Source: HKCCE3408 sp039183205
GTDB lineage: Bacteria; Pseudomonadota; Alphaproteobacteria; Rhodobacterales; Rhodobacteraceae
DNA: 64,000 bases
Reading direction: 5' to 3'
Assembly: GCA_039183205.1 (NCBI GenBank)
Contig: JBCDBR010000015.1
Span: 1 to 64,000, forward strand
The position numbers and the translations under genes are program-made. Positions within the stretch are counted from its first letter, which is position 1; the number at the start of each line of letters is the position of its first letter. The notes beneath the pieces were generated by a model. The model saw nothing but the letters and a program-made list of their open reading frames with translations. It did no database searches and was not told the DNA's origin. Shown here one piece after another: positions 23,973-32,471 of this stretch.

Positions 23973-24380
23973 ATGCGGATCAATGACGACATATCGCTTG
24001 CCGATTGGGAACTGACGGAACACTTCGTCCGCGCCTCAGGGCCGGGTGGGCAGAACGTCAATAAGGTCTCGACGGCGGTGGAGCTGCGGTTTGAGGCCGA
24101 GCGCTCACCGTCGCTGACACCGGCGGTCAAAGCCCGCCTGCGCCGGCTGGCCGGGTCCCGCTGGACCAAAGACGGCGCGCTGGTGATTTTTGTGCAAGAG
24201 GCAAGGTCTCAGGCAAGGAACCGAGAGATCGCCCGGGCGCGGCTGGCGGAACTGGTGCGCAAAGCGTTGGTTGCGCCGAAACGACGGCGACCGACAAAAC
24301 CCACGCGCGGTTCCGTCGAGCGACGGCTGAAGGCGAAGAAGGCGCGGGGGGAGGTGAAGAGTTTGAGGGGGAGGGTTTGA
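23973..24380 (+). CDS. arfB: Alternative ribosome-rescue factor ArfB (peptidyl-tRNA hydrolase)
   Basis: The 135-residue protein has the release-factor catalytic motif ASGPGGQNVNKVSTAVELRF near residue 22, with GGQ hydrolysing peptidyl-tRNA. It ends with a lysine/arginine-rich tail (KRRRPTKPTRGS, then RRLKAKKARGE) that enters the empty mRNA channel of stalled ribosomes. This combination is specific to ArfB (YaeJ), not to the full release factors. It provides a rescue path besides the SmpB system encoded 3.5 kb upstream. Confidence 0.93.
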   Translation: MRINDDISLADWELTEHFVRASGPGGQNVNKVSTAVELRFEAERSPSLTPAVKARLRRLAGSRWTKDGALVIFVQEARSQARNREIARARLAELVRKALVAPKRRRPTKPTRGSVERRLKAKKARGEVKSLRGRV

Positions 24381-24409
24381 ACCGCATATGTGTTGCGATT
24401 TTCGCATTA

Positions 24410-24438
24410 TTGCGACATATCTTGCCGACATGTCGCAA
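24410..24438. promoter_or_regulatory. Perfect 9-bp inverted repeat in the fic promoter region
   Basis: TTGCGACAT, 11 nt, then ATGTCGCAA (24410-24418 and 24430-24438) form a perfect 9-bp inverted repeat centred about 46 nt upstream of the fic start codon. A half-site-like TTGCGA also occurs at 24392. The layout suits a dimeric winged-helix regulator. The fic product has such a domain at its C-terminus, so autoregulation is plausible. Confidence 0.55.
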
Positions 24439-24469
24439 ATTCTGGTTCTTTGAATCACAATAGGCTCGT

Positions 24470-25568
24470 ATGCTGAAATGCACCTACAAGATACCGGAGC
24501 TTCCACTATCAATAGAGGTAGAGACGAAGCCTGTACTCAAGGCGACGAATGCCGCTTATCGAGCATTGTCTGATCTTAGAAGAGAAGCTGCAAAAGTTCC
24601 AAACCAAGGCATATTGATAGACACTCTTTCCCTTCAGGAAGCTCAAGCATCCTCGGAGATCGAGAACATCGTAACGACGCAAGACGAGCTGTTTGAGATC
24701 GGACCTGCAACGAGCTCCGACCTCGACGCTAGACAAAAGGAAGTCTCAAGATACCGAGATTCCCTGTGGATCGGGACCGAGGGGCTTCGCAAGTCGAGAG
24801 GGCTCATCACAAACAATACGATCATCGCGATGTACCAGACGTTAAAAAGAAACACAGGTGGGTTTCGGGCGACCCCAGGTACGACGCTGGCAAACGAATT
24901 CACTAAGGATGTCGTCTATGTGCCACCACAAGCAATGGATGAGATTCAGGTTCACATGAACGATCTCGAGGCATTCGTAAATGATCCGACGGTATCGGAT
25001 TGGGACCCACTTGTGAGAATGGCAGTCATCCATCATCAATTCGAGAGCATCCATCCGTTTCCTGACGGAAATGGGAGGATTGGTCGAATCTTGAACGTTC
25101 TCTTTCTTGTTCAACAAGGATTGCTCGACATCCCAATTCTGTACCTGAGCCGGTATGTAACTCAGACAAAAGAGAGATTCTACGAACTACTGCAAGCAGT
25201 ACGCGACGACGGAGTTTGGGAGGAGTGGATACTCTACATGCTCAAAGGTGTAACAGCAACGTCGGTCGAAAACCACAGCCCTACTGGGTGGAATGAATGC
25301 TCTAATCAGCGAGTACAAAATTCGCATCAGAGGAGAACACAGCAAGATCTACTCGCATGAACTTCTGAACGTCCTCTTCCGACATCCCTACACAAGAATT
25401 GACTATGTGGTTAGCGAAACCGGCGTCGGCAGGCAGGCAGCAGCCCGACATTTGGACGAGTTGGCTGAAGCAGGGCTGGTTGAGAAAACCAAAAGGGGGC
25501 GAACAAACTACTACATAAACGTGCCTCTTGTTCGGCTCTTCTTTGAACGCCCACACATGGACGTCTAA
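24470..25568 (+). pseudogene. Fic-family AMP transferase with C-terminal winged helix, split by one frameshift
   Basis: The first frame (24470 to about 25270) encodes the N-terminal domain with the inhibitory motif SSEIEN near residue 61 (class II self-inhibited Fic) and the full active-site motif HPFPDGNGRIGR near residue 195. AMP transfer to a target protein is the family activity. The frame is then lost. Skipping one A in the AAAA run at 25269-25272 continues as VETTALLGGMNALISEYK into a winged-helix domain (PYTRIDYVVSETGVGRQAAARHLDELAEAGLVE) ending at 25568, giving 365 residues. The gene is clearly less GC-rich than its neighbours and uses many AGA and ATA codons, which suggests transfer. 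The C-terminal part could also be made separately from the ATG at 25293. Confidence 0.8.
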
Positions 25569-25572
25569 GAAC

Positions 25573-26865
25573 CTAAACCACGACCTCCAGCCCAACCTGT
25601 TCGCCGACCCCAAATACCCGTTTGTAGCGGTCGATCTCGGCTTCTGGGCCCATCGCTTTGCGGGGGTTGTCGCTCAACTTCACCGTCGCGCGGCCGTTGG
25701 CTTTCACCGCTTTGCAGACCAATGAAAATGGTGCCAGAGCGTCGTCTTTGGTCAGGCCCCGGAAGTCGTTGGTCAGGAGTGTGCCCCAGCCGAAGCTGAC
25801 CGTGCACCGGCCTTGGAATTGCCGTTGAAGCTCTTCGATTTTCTCCACGTCGAGCCCGTCGGAGAAGATGATGAGTTTTTCGCGCGGGTCTTCGCCGCGG
25901 GCTTTCCACCAATTGATGGCGGTCTCAGCGCCGTGCGCCGGATCGCCTGAATCGATGCGAATGCCCGTCCAACCGGCGAGCCAATCGGGCGCCTTGGCCA
26001 AAAAGCCTTCGGTCCCATAGGTGTCGGGCAGGATGATGCGCAGATTGCCGTCGTGCTCTTCGTGCCAATCGGCCAGCACGTCATAAGGCGCCTGGGCCAA
26101 CGACGCGTCATTCTCCGCGAGCGCGGCATAGACCATCGGCAGTTCATGGGCATTGGTGCCGATGGCCTCGAGGTCGCGGTTCTTCGCAATGAGGCAATTC
26201 GACGTGCCCACGAAGCTTTCCCCTAGCCCTTCCTGCATGGCCTGAACCGCCCAATCTTGCCACAGAAAGCTGTGCCGGCGCCGGGTGCCGAAATCAGCGA
26301 TGCGCAGGCCGTCAACGGCGCGCAGCCGCTCGATCTTTTCCCAAGCCTTGGTCATGGCGCGGGCGTAGAGCACTTGCATCTCGAACTTGCCCATGGCGTT
26401 CACAACCGAGCGGGAGCGCAGTTCCATCAACACCGCAAGGGCCGGAATTTCCCAGAGCATCACCTCGGGCCAGGCGCCTTCGAAGGTCAGTTCGTACTGA
26501 TCGCCGACGCGGTCGAGGTGATACGCCGGGAGCCGTAAATGCTCCAACCAATCCATGAAATCGGCGCGGAACATCGCGCGTTTTCCATAAAAGGTGTTGC
26601 CGCGCATCCATGTGCTTTCGCCGCGGGCGAGCGACAGCGTGCGAATGTGATCGAGCTGTTCACGCAGCTCGCCTGCGTCGATCAATTTGGCCAGCGGCAC
26701 CGATTTGGTTCGGTTGATCAGGCTGAATGTCACGGTCGTGTCGGGGTTATTTCGAAACACCGATTGGCACATCAGCAACTTGTAAAAATCTGTGTCGATG
26801 AGCGAACGGACGATCGGATCGATCTTCCATTTGTGGTTCCAGACCCGGGTTGCGATGTCGACCAT
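25573..26865 (-). CDS. pncB: Nicotinate phosphoribosyltransferase
   Basis: PncB joins nicotinate to PRPP with ATP in the Preiss-Handler route to NAD. The 430-residue protein has SLIDTDFYKLLMCQSVF near residue 21, FGTRRRHSFLWQ near 205 with the histidine phosphorylated during catalysis, and IRIDSGDPAHGAETAINWW near 300 with the phosphoribosyl-binding residues. The nicotinamidase gene pncA, which supplies its substrate, is 2 kb away on the same strand. The 3' end is 4 nt from the converging fic gene. Confidence 0.95.
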   Translation of the reverse strand: MVDIATRVWNHKWKIDPIVRSLIDTDFYKLLMCQSVFRNNPDTTVTFSLINRTKSVPLAKLIDAGELREQLDHIRTLSLARGESTWMRGNTFYGKRAMFRADFMDWLEHLRLPAYHLDRVGDQYELTFEGAWPEVMLWEIPALAVLMELRSRSVVNAMGKFEMQVLYARAMTKAWEKIERLRAVDGLRIADFGTRRRHSFLWQDWAVQAMQEGLGESFVGTSNCLIAKNRDLEAIGTNAHELPMVYAALAENDASLAQAPYDVLADWHEEHDGNLRIILPDTYGTEGFLAKAPDWLAGWTGIRIDSGDPAHGAETAINWWKARGEDPREKLIIFSDGLDVEKIEELQRQFQGRCTVSFGWGTLLTNDFRGLTKDDALAPFSLVCKAVKANGRATVKLSDNPRKAMGPEAEIDRYKRVFGVGEQVGLEVVV

Positions 26866-27064
26866 ATGATATCCTCGTAGGGATCAACGCATGGCCGGGA
26901 CTATTCGGTCTGGATGCCGACTTGTCTAGGGTGTGTTCGTTTGCCGGTCTAAGCACGTAGTGTCTTGCTGGCGCGCCGTCACACAACAATTTGAAAAGGC
27001 GCGTTTTTCGCGGCACGGAAAACTTCCCCTAGACATTTCTGGCACGCGGCCATCTGAGTAGAAA

Positions 27065-28189
27065 ATGGCTCAGCCTCAGGACCACGGGCGCGTCTTACCG
27101 CACCAATTGACAGAGATGTTTGCGATTGCAGCGCCGGGGCAAGAGGCGGAGCTTGCCCATGAAGCGGTCTCGAAGGGCTTTGATGCGGAGGCGATCCAGG
27201 GCGGTGTTGCTCTTCGGGGCGGATGGGATGAGGCCTGGCGGGCAAACTTGGAATTACGCGGTGCGTCGCGGATCCTGGCCCGCATTGCCCAGTTTCGCGC
27301 GGTGCACATGGCGCAGTTGGACAAACGCAGTCGCCGGACCGACTGGGCCGCACTATTGCCACCGGGGGCGGCGATCAAGGTTGACGCAGCATGCCGCAAA
27401 TCCCGCATCTACCACAACAAAGGCGCCGCTGAGCGTCTTGATCGCGCAATCCGCGACGCATTGGGCGCGGTGCGCGAGGGGCCTCTATTCGGTCTGCGTC
27501 TCAGGATCGAAGACGATCTGGCCACAATTAGCCTTGATACATCGGGGGAGCCGCTGCATCGCCGTGGCGCCAAGGCATGGGTGGGCAAGGCGCCGATCCG
27601 TGAAAACCTGGCAGCGATGTTTTTGGCCGCGTGCGGGTATGACGGCCGCGAGCCGGTCGTGGATCCGATGTGCGGGTCCGGCACCTTCGTGCTGGAGGCC
27701 GCTGAAATCGCCGCCGATTTGCAGCCCGGCCGTGCCCGCAGCTTTGCCTTTGAGCACTTGGCGGGCTTTGATGCGGCAGGCTTCGCCGCGATGAAGCGCG
27801 ACGGCACCCAGCCTGCGTTTCGGTTTTTCGGGTACGACCGCGACCCCGGTGCCGTCGAAGGGGCCACAGCAAATGCAGCGCGTTCGGGGGTGGATGGTTG
27901 GGCGTCATTTGCCCAGCAGACGTTCGCCGAACTCCGCCCGCCGGAGGGCCCGCCGGGTCTGGTTATCACCAACCCGCCCTATGGCGCGCGCATTGGCAAC
28001 CGGCAGATGCTTTTTGGGTTGTACGGCAAACTCGGCCAAGTTCTGTCGTCGCGATTCAGCGGATGGCGCGTGGGGATTGTGACATCCGATGGCGGGTTGG
28101 CCAAAGCGACCGGGTTGGACCTGGCGCCGGGCGCCCCGGTCGATCATTCCGGCACCTCCGTGCGGCTTTGGCAATCCGGACCGCTTTAA
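27065..28189 (+). CDS. Class I SAM-dependent RNA methyltransferase (RlmL/YpsC-like, THUMP + UPF0020)
   Basis: The 374-residue protein opens with FAIAAPGQEAELAHEA, typical of the N-terminal ferredoxin-like/THUMP region. It continues with PIRENLAAMFLAACGYDGREPVVDPMCGSGTFVLEAAEIA near residue 185 and the catalytic NPPYGARIG near 300, the pattern of N2-guanine RNA methyltransferases such as the N-terminal half of RlmL. It is shorter than E. coli RlmL because the second (RlmK) methyltransferase is absent. The ATG at 27065 is used, though the family often begins near MFAIAAPG (27116). It converges on the cupin gene with a 4-nt overlap. Confidence 0.85.
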   Translation: MAQPQDHGRVLPHQLTEMFAIAAPGQEAELAHEAVSKGFDAEAIQGGVALRGGWDEAWRANLELRGASRILARIAQFRAVHMAQLDKRSRRTDWAALLPPGAAIKVDAACRKSRIYHNKGAAERLDRAIRDALGAVREGPLFGLRLRIEDDLATISLDTSGEPLHRRGAKAWVGKAPIRENLAAMFLAACGYDGREPVVDPMCGSGTFVLEAAEIAADLQPGRARSFAFEHLAGFDAAGFAAMKRDGTQPAFRFFGYDRDPGAVEGATANAARSGVDGWASFAQQTFAELRPPEGPPGLVITNPPYGARIGNRQMLFGLYGKLGQVLSSRFSGWRVGIVTSDGGLAKATGLDLAPGAPVDHSGTSVRLWQSGPL

Positions 28190-28827
28190 CGCGGTGCTTG
28201 CGGCGGGCGGGCAGCCAAATGGCCGGTTTTGAGCCAGAGCCGGGCGCCATCGGTGCCTGCGATCAGGTGCGCTTTTTGCCCGACGGGCACGCGCAGCCAA
28301 TCCCAGCGCGCCAATGGATCGCCCATCTCGGTGATGTCGCCGGCCAGCACAAGAACCTCGATCCCGCCGGTCTCTGCGATATCGACGGTTTCATGCGGTT
28401 CCAGCGACACGATGCGCACCCATTCTTCGTCGTTTCGAAAAAGCGTACCGGCATGGTCGGTTTGCGCGTGGATTTGTCGCCGGTCGTCGGGGTTGAATTG
28501 GTGCAACTTCACAAAAATCGTGGCGCCTTGGCGCGCGGCGGGACGATGTCGGGACGTGGGTGGGTTACGCACATAGGTGCCTTCCGGAAAGTCGCCCGTT
28601 TCGTCTTCGAACGTGCCGGACAGGACGATGTATTCTTCGCCGCCGTCATGTGTATGCGCGGCAAAGGCCGAACCGGGGGCGAAGCGCACGATCGTGGTTG
28701 CCCGGGCAATTTCGCCGCCGATGCGATCGAGCATCTTGCGGTCGACACCGGGTGCGGGTGACGCCATCCAGTCGATATCGTGGAACCGAACAATGACGCG
28801 GTCTTGGAAATTTGAGTTGTGGTGCAT
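28186..28827 (-). CDS. Cupin-domain protein, ChrR-like
   Basis: The 213-residue protein appears to contain two cupin-like halves. The first has the metal-binding motif PGSAFAAHTHDGGEEYIVLSG (two histidines and glutamate) and FPEGTYVRNPP, as in the cupin of anti-sigma factor ChrR. The second half (SLEPHETVDIAETGGIEVLVLAGDI) retains the barrel but lacks the histidine pair. No sigma factor gene is near and the N-terminal ChrR anti-sigma domain is missing, so an enzymatic or binding role is more likely. pncA lies upstream on the same strand. Confidence 0.8.
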   Translation of the reverse strand: MHHNSNFQDRVIVRFHDIDWMASPAPGVDRKMLDRIGGEIARATTIVRFAPGSAFAAHTHDGGEEYIVLSGTFEDETGDFPEGTYVRNPPTSRHRPAARQGATIFVKLHQFNPDDRRQIHAQTDHAGTLFRNDEEWVRIVSLEPHETVDIAETGGIEVLVLAGDITEMGDPLARWDWLRVPVGQKAHLIAGTDGARLWLKTGHLAARPPQAPR

Positions 28828-28896
28828 GGCGTCCGTCCCGATTTTTGCGCCCTGTGATGCGATAGCCTTGGCGCATGGCGCGTGCCAAGTGGTGTG

Positions 28897-29505
28897 CTAG
28901 TCCCGCATCGAAACGCCGGCCTCCGCCATGGCCGAACGCGCCGCCGCCATCGACCCATTGGCATCAATGCCTCGGGTCAGGCCGCCCAAGACCTCAACCG
29001 CGAAACCGGCCTTGGCGGCATCGACGGCGGAGAAATTGACACAGAAATCGGTCGCGAGACCGACCATCGTCAACTTGGTCAGCCCGCGATTGCGCAAATA
29101 CCCCTCTAGCCCGGTCGGCGTTGCATGGTCGTTTTCGTAGATCGCAGAATAGCTGTCGATTTCAGGTCGAAAGCCCTTGCGGATGACCATCTCTGCCCGG
29201 TCGACAGCGAGATCTTTGTGGAAAGCCGCGCCGCGGCTGCCTTGGATGCAATGATCCGGCCACAACACTTGTGGTCCATACGGCATTTCGACCATGTCGA
29301 GGGGCGATTTGCCCGGGTGCTGGCTTGCAAAGCTGGAATGCCCATCTGGATGCCAATCCTGGGTCAAGATCACCGCCGAAAAGTCGGTCATCAATGCGTT
29401 GATCGGCGCAACGATTTCATCGCCGCCCGCGACGGCGAGACTGCCGCCAGGGCAAAAATCATTTTGAACGTCGATGACAATGAGAGCTTCGTCAGGTGCT
29501 CGCAT
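28897..29505 (-). CDS. pncA: Nicotinamidase
   Basis: PncA hydrolyses nicotinamide to nicotinate and ammonia for NAD salvage. The 202-residue protein has ALIVIDVQNDFCPGGSL with the catalytic aspartate, TQDWHPDGHSSFA near residue 49 with the metal-binding aspartate and histidine, and MVGLATDFCVNFSAVDA near 145 with the nucleophilic cysteine. All expected residues are present. It works with pncB at 25573-26865. Confidence 0.95.
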   Translation of the reverse strand: MRAPDEALIVIDVQNDFCPGGSLAVAGGDEIVAPINALMTDFSAVILTQDWHPDGHSSFASQHPGKSPLDMVEMPYGPQVLWPDHCIQGSRGAAFHKDLAVDRAEMVIRKGFRPEIDSYSAIYENDHATPTGLEGYLRNRGLTKLTMVGLATDFCVNFSAVDAAKAGFAVEVLGGLTRGIDANGSMAAARSAMAEAGVSMRD

Positions 29506-29534
29506 CGGGACCTCCGAAAAGGATGGCAGGCCCC

Positions 29535-29564
29535 ATTGACCCCGGGAACCGTCCCGGGGTCAAT
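29535..29564. terminator. Strong 13-bp hairpin after the DUF1194 gene
   Basis: ATTGACCCCGGGA-ACCG-TCCCGGGGTCAAT is a perfect 13-bp stem with a 4-nt loop, beginning 6 nt past the stop of the DUF1194 gene (minus strand) and ending 30 nt before pncA. It probably ends transcription or stabilises the upstream mRNA 3' end. There is no T tract, so it is not a standard intrinsic terminator. Confidence 0.65.
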
Positions 29565-29570
29565 CTGTGA

Positions 29571-30245
29571 TTATTCTAAAGTCGCCATCTGGATGGCCAA
29601 TTCGCGGTAGAGTTTGCGCCGCATCTGCGACGCGTAGTCATCAGGGTCGGACACGACCACGGAAAACGCATCCGGTCCGCGGATGATCTCATCTTCGTAG
29701 TAGTTGTGGATGTCGCCGCCTTCACCATCGACGACAATGGCGTTGACCGTGATATCCATCACCGCCAAAGCGTCTTGCTGGTGACGCGGCAAATCCCCTT
29801 CGTTCGATCGGCCATCGCCAGAGATATCGACGACATACCGGTCACAAACCGGGGCCTCGGTCATCACTGCGGCAATGGCCCTTAAGGCCTCCCCCAGGGC
29901 GGTCGCGCTGCGGCCGAAGGGGCGCGGCAGCGCTTCGATCTCGGCGGCAAAGCTTGCCACTTGCCCTTCGGACGACATTTGGCGCCAATTGATGGCGACC
30001 AATTGCTCTCCGTGGCCGGACCACAGAAGGACCATGACGGCGCTGTCGCCGCGGGCCAATGTATGGGATACCATCGGATCGCGCAGCCCTTCGGCCAGGC
30101 CGCGCATTTGGATTTCATAATCTTGATCGCTGATGGAACCAGAGACGTCGATCGCGAAAGCCAAGGCGACCTCACAAGCGCGGGCGGCCGGGGCAAAGGC
30201 GAGTGCGACAAAAGTTACAAGGATGTAAATGCTTCGATAGGTCAT
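29571..30245 (-). CDS. DUF1194 protein, exported von Willebrand A-like
   Basis: The 224-residue protein has a signal peptide (MTYRSIYILVTFVALAFAPAARA) followed by CEVALAFAIDVSGSISDQDY, with the D-x-S-x-S metal-adhesion site of a von Willebrand A fold. Other vWA-like segments are VVDISGDGRSNEGDL and MDITVNAIVVDGEGGDIHNYYEDEII, the latter characteristic of DUF1194. Function is unknown; it is probably a periplasmic binding protein. The ATG ending at 30245 gives the cleanest signal peptide. Confidence 0.85.
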   Translation of the reverse strand: MTYRSIYILVTFVALAFAPAARACEVALAFAIDVSGSISDQDYEIQMRGLAEGLRDPMVSHTLARGDSAVMVLLWSGHGEQLVAINWRQMSSEGQVASFAAEIEALPRPFGRSATALGEALRAIAAVMTEAPVCDRYVVDISGDGRSNEGDLPRHQQDALAVMDITVNAIVVDGEGGDIHNYYEDEIIRGPDAFSVVVSDPDDYASQMRRKLYRELAIQMATLE

Positions 30246-30400
30246 GGTTAACGGTGCCATGAATCGGTTACGAAAACATGGACACGCGGATCAATGTGAC
30301 TAGCGAAAACACGAACTGCCCAATGTTTGGGTGCCTGATTCGGCAGGCTTGACTGCATACTGGGCTTGATGCGATTGGCGCAGCGACGTAGACCGCAACG

Positions 30401-31300
30401 ATGCCGCAGATCATCGCGTTTTACCATTTTGCACCCGTTGAGGATCCAACCGCCCTGCGCGCGGCCTTGCATGCTGTTGCGGCGCCACGCGGTATTTGCG
30501 GCACGGTTTTGGTGGCCGAAGAGGGCGTCAACGGCACCATCGCAGGTCCGAAAGAGGCGACATCGGCGTTTTTGTCGCGTCTGCGCGCGGTTCCGGGATT
30601 TGCGGATCTTGCCTGGAAAACCGCGCAAGCGGAGGAGATGCCGTTCGCGCGTCTGAAAGTGCGCGTCAAGGCAGAGATTGTGACGATGGGGCAGCCGGGG
30701 CTGACGCGGGGCGGCGTTGGTCGCTATGTCGCGCCAGCCGATTGGAATGCGCTGATTTCCGCACCCGATGTCGTGACCATCGACACGCGCAACCAGTACG
30801 AAATCGACATTGGCCGCTTTGCCGGTGCAATCGATCCGCAGACCGATCGGTTTCGGGATTTTCCAGCCTGGTGGCAGGCACATGCTGACGCCTTTGCGGG
30901 CAAGCGCATCGCAATGTACTGCACCGGCGGCATTAGATGCGAAAAATCAACGGCTTATCTGCGGTCGCAGGGGGTTGAGGAGGTGTATCACCTCAAAGGT
31001 GGCATCCTGAAATATCTGGAGGATATACCGCCGCAGGAGAGTTTGTGGCAGGGCGCCTGTTTTGTCTTTGATGAACGGGTATCGGTCGAACACGGTTTGG
31101 CCGAAGGGCCGCACGAGCTGTGCCGAGCCTGTCGCCGTCCAATTGCGCCGGAGGCCATGATGCATCCCGATTTCGAGCTTGGGGTGCAGTGCGCAGCCTG
31201 CATCGACGAACATAGCGCCGCTGACCGGGCCCGGTTTCGGGAACGGCAGCACCAAATCGAGCTCGCCCAGGCGCGGGGAGAACGGCACATCGGAGGGTGA
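30401..31300 (+). CDS. trhO: tRNA uridine(34) hydroxylase (rhodanese-like TrhO)
   Basis: The 299-residue protein has the TrhO N-terminal domain (IIAFYHFAPVEDP, then GTVLVAEEGVNGTIAG), then VGRYVAPADWNALI and a rhodanese domain with the active loop YCTGGIRCEKSTAYL near residue 172. It ends with a cysteine-containing tail (CRACRRPIAPEAM, then CAACI). TrhO family members hydroxylate the wobble uridine of tRNAs to 5-hydroxyuridine, independent of prephenate. The length and motifs fit. Confidence 0.93.
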   Translation: MPQIIAFYHFAPVEDPTALRAALHAVAAPRGICGTVLVAEEGVNGTIAGPKEATSAFLSRLRAVPGFADLAWKTAQAEEMPFARLKVRVKAEIVTMGQPGLTRGGVGRYVAPADWNALISAPDVVTIDTRNQYEIDIGRFAGAIDPQTDRFRDFPAWWQAHADAFAGKRIAMYCTGGIRCEKSTAYLRSQGVEEVYHLKGGILKYLEDIPPQESLWQGACFVFDERVSVEHGLAEGPHELCRACRRPIAPEAMMHPDFELGVQCAACIDEHSAADRARFRERQHQIELAQARGERHIGG

Positions 31301-31304
31301 GAAC

Positions 31305-31341
31305 CCGCCCTGGCCCGTTGGGGATAACGCGGCCAGGGCGG
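31305..31341. terminator. Long GC-rich hairpin between converging trhO and sulfotransferase genes
   Basis: CCGCCCTGGCC (31305-31315) pairs perfectly with GGCCAGGGCGG (31331-31341), and inside the loop CGTT and AACG pair again. The hairpin starts 5 nt after the trhO stop and lies between two converging genes, so it probably serves as a terminator or insulator for both. Confidence 0.65.
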
Positions 31342-31435
31342 TGGTTCGGTCACGAGGGACATAGCGACCGATCATGTCGCGAGCTTAAGCGCGCAGGCCG
31401 TATGCGCGTCAGGGGAAAAAACCTGGCGCTTCCCC

Positions 31436-32299
31436 TCAGGCTGCGTTCTTGTCGGCCGACAGAGTGTCGAGTTGTTCGCGATACGGCCGCAATTTCTTGA
31501 GCCATGGGGCCCGCTGGCGCGCGACTGCGGCGACAAAGCTGGCATTCTCAGCGCGGAAGCGCGCACTGAAATCGCTGTTCTTGGATGTGGCGATCTTACG
31601 ATGGACAGACGCCCCAGACGGGGCCCGCATCACCGGCGGCAGCCCGAGATGTTCGGCCATCCGGTTAAGTGTGGGCTTGGCGCCAAGGCGTATATTGGTT
31701 TCGTAACATAGGCGCATGGGCTGCCAGCCCGCTTCTTGAAAGAGCCGCTCGCTGCGCTGTTCGGCCACCAGAATATGGTTTACCCAATGGGCGATATCGT
31801 CAGGCGAATAGACGATATCGTGGTCGCGTTCTGCAATGTCGTCAAAGATGGCGTCCGTGGCATGGGCAATCCGTGTCTGGCGCATTTTATAAAGCGAGAC
31901 GGCTTGGGCAATGATATCGCGGCGGATCAGCCAAAATATCTTTGGCCGCGGGAAATAGGCGCGAAAGGATGCGTGATCGCCGAAAACGGCGCGCAGTTGG
32001 TGATGCGTAATCTCAAACCCGAAGACACCGCCGGAGCTTCGGCGCCGGCGCAATACGGCGCAGTATTCAGCCAGCGTGCCGGCATTTAACGATCGCATCA
32101 TCCGAGAGAGGAAGCGCGGGTTAAACGCCTCATCCGGGCGTCCGATCTGACCGGTTCGTGTGGCGACATCGGTCAGCCAGGTGCTGCCAGAGCGCGGCGT
32201 AAAGAAGATGGCATATTCGATCTGCGCCGGCGGCAGCGCCCGGTCACGCGCAAAGGCGGTGCGGTCGAGGTCGTGGAGGGCGGGGTAATCAGACCACAT
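31436..32299 (-). CDS. Stf0-family sulfotransferase
   Basis: The 287-residue protein contains YAIFFTPRSGSTWLTDVATRTGQIGRPDEAFNP near residue 28, including the PAPS 5'-phosphosulfate-binding loop TPRSGSTWL. It also has IFWLIRRDIIAQAVSLYKMRQT near residue 125, the 3'-phosphate-binding region, typical of Stf0 sulfotransferases first described for trehalose in mycobacteria. The acceptor here is unknown; a surface sugar or secondary metabolite is possible. It is a single gene between two hairpin regions. Confidence 0.87.
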   Translation of the reverse strand: MWSDYPALHDLDRTAFARDRALPPAQIEYAIFFTPRSGSTWLTDVATRTGQIGRPDEAFNPRFLSRMMRSLNAGTLAEYCAVLRRRRSSGGVFGFEITHHQLRAVFGDHASFRAYFPRPKIFWLIRRDIIAQAVSLYKMRQTRIAHATDAIFDDIAERDHDIVYSPDDIAHWVNHILVAEQRSERLFQEAGWQPMRLCYETNIRLGAKPTLNRMAEHLGLPPVMRAPSGASVHRKIATSKNSDFSARFRAENASFVAAVARQRAPWLKKLRPYREQLDTLSADKNAA

Positions 32300-32382
32300 A
32301 AGGTGTTTCCGGATAATCGGTTCAATCTGTTTCGATATCGTCGAAAATGCCTACCAATAGGATAATGCGTAAGGTGGCGCAG

Positions 32383-32456
32383 GCTCTGCTGGCATCGAGC
32401 CAGCAGAGCCCGCCTGTCTTGCAGACGGCCTTTTGCGAGGGGGCGGTCCCCCTCGC
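32383..32456. repeat. Three consecutive hairpins downstream of gyrB
   Basis: On the minus strand, starting 15 nt after the gyrB stop, three hairpins follow one another. The first is a 9-bp stem GCGAGGGGG with CCCCCTCGC (32435-32456). The second is a stem with one bulge, GCC-GTCT with AGAC-GGC (32412-32429). The third is a perfect 10-bp stem GCTCTGCTGG with CCAGCAGAGC (32383-32409). Spacers are 2-5 nt. The set may be a terminator array for gyrB, an RNA with its own role, or a REP-like repeat. Confidence 0.6.
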
Positions 32457-32471
32457 GCACCCCATTCGGCT

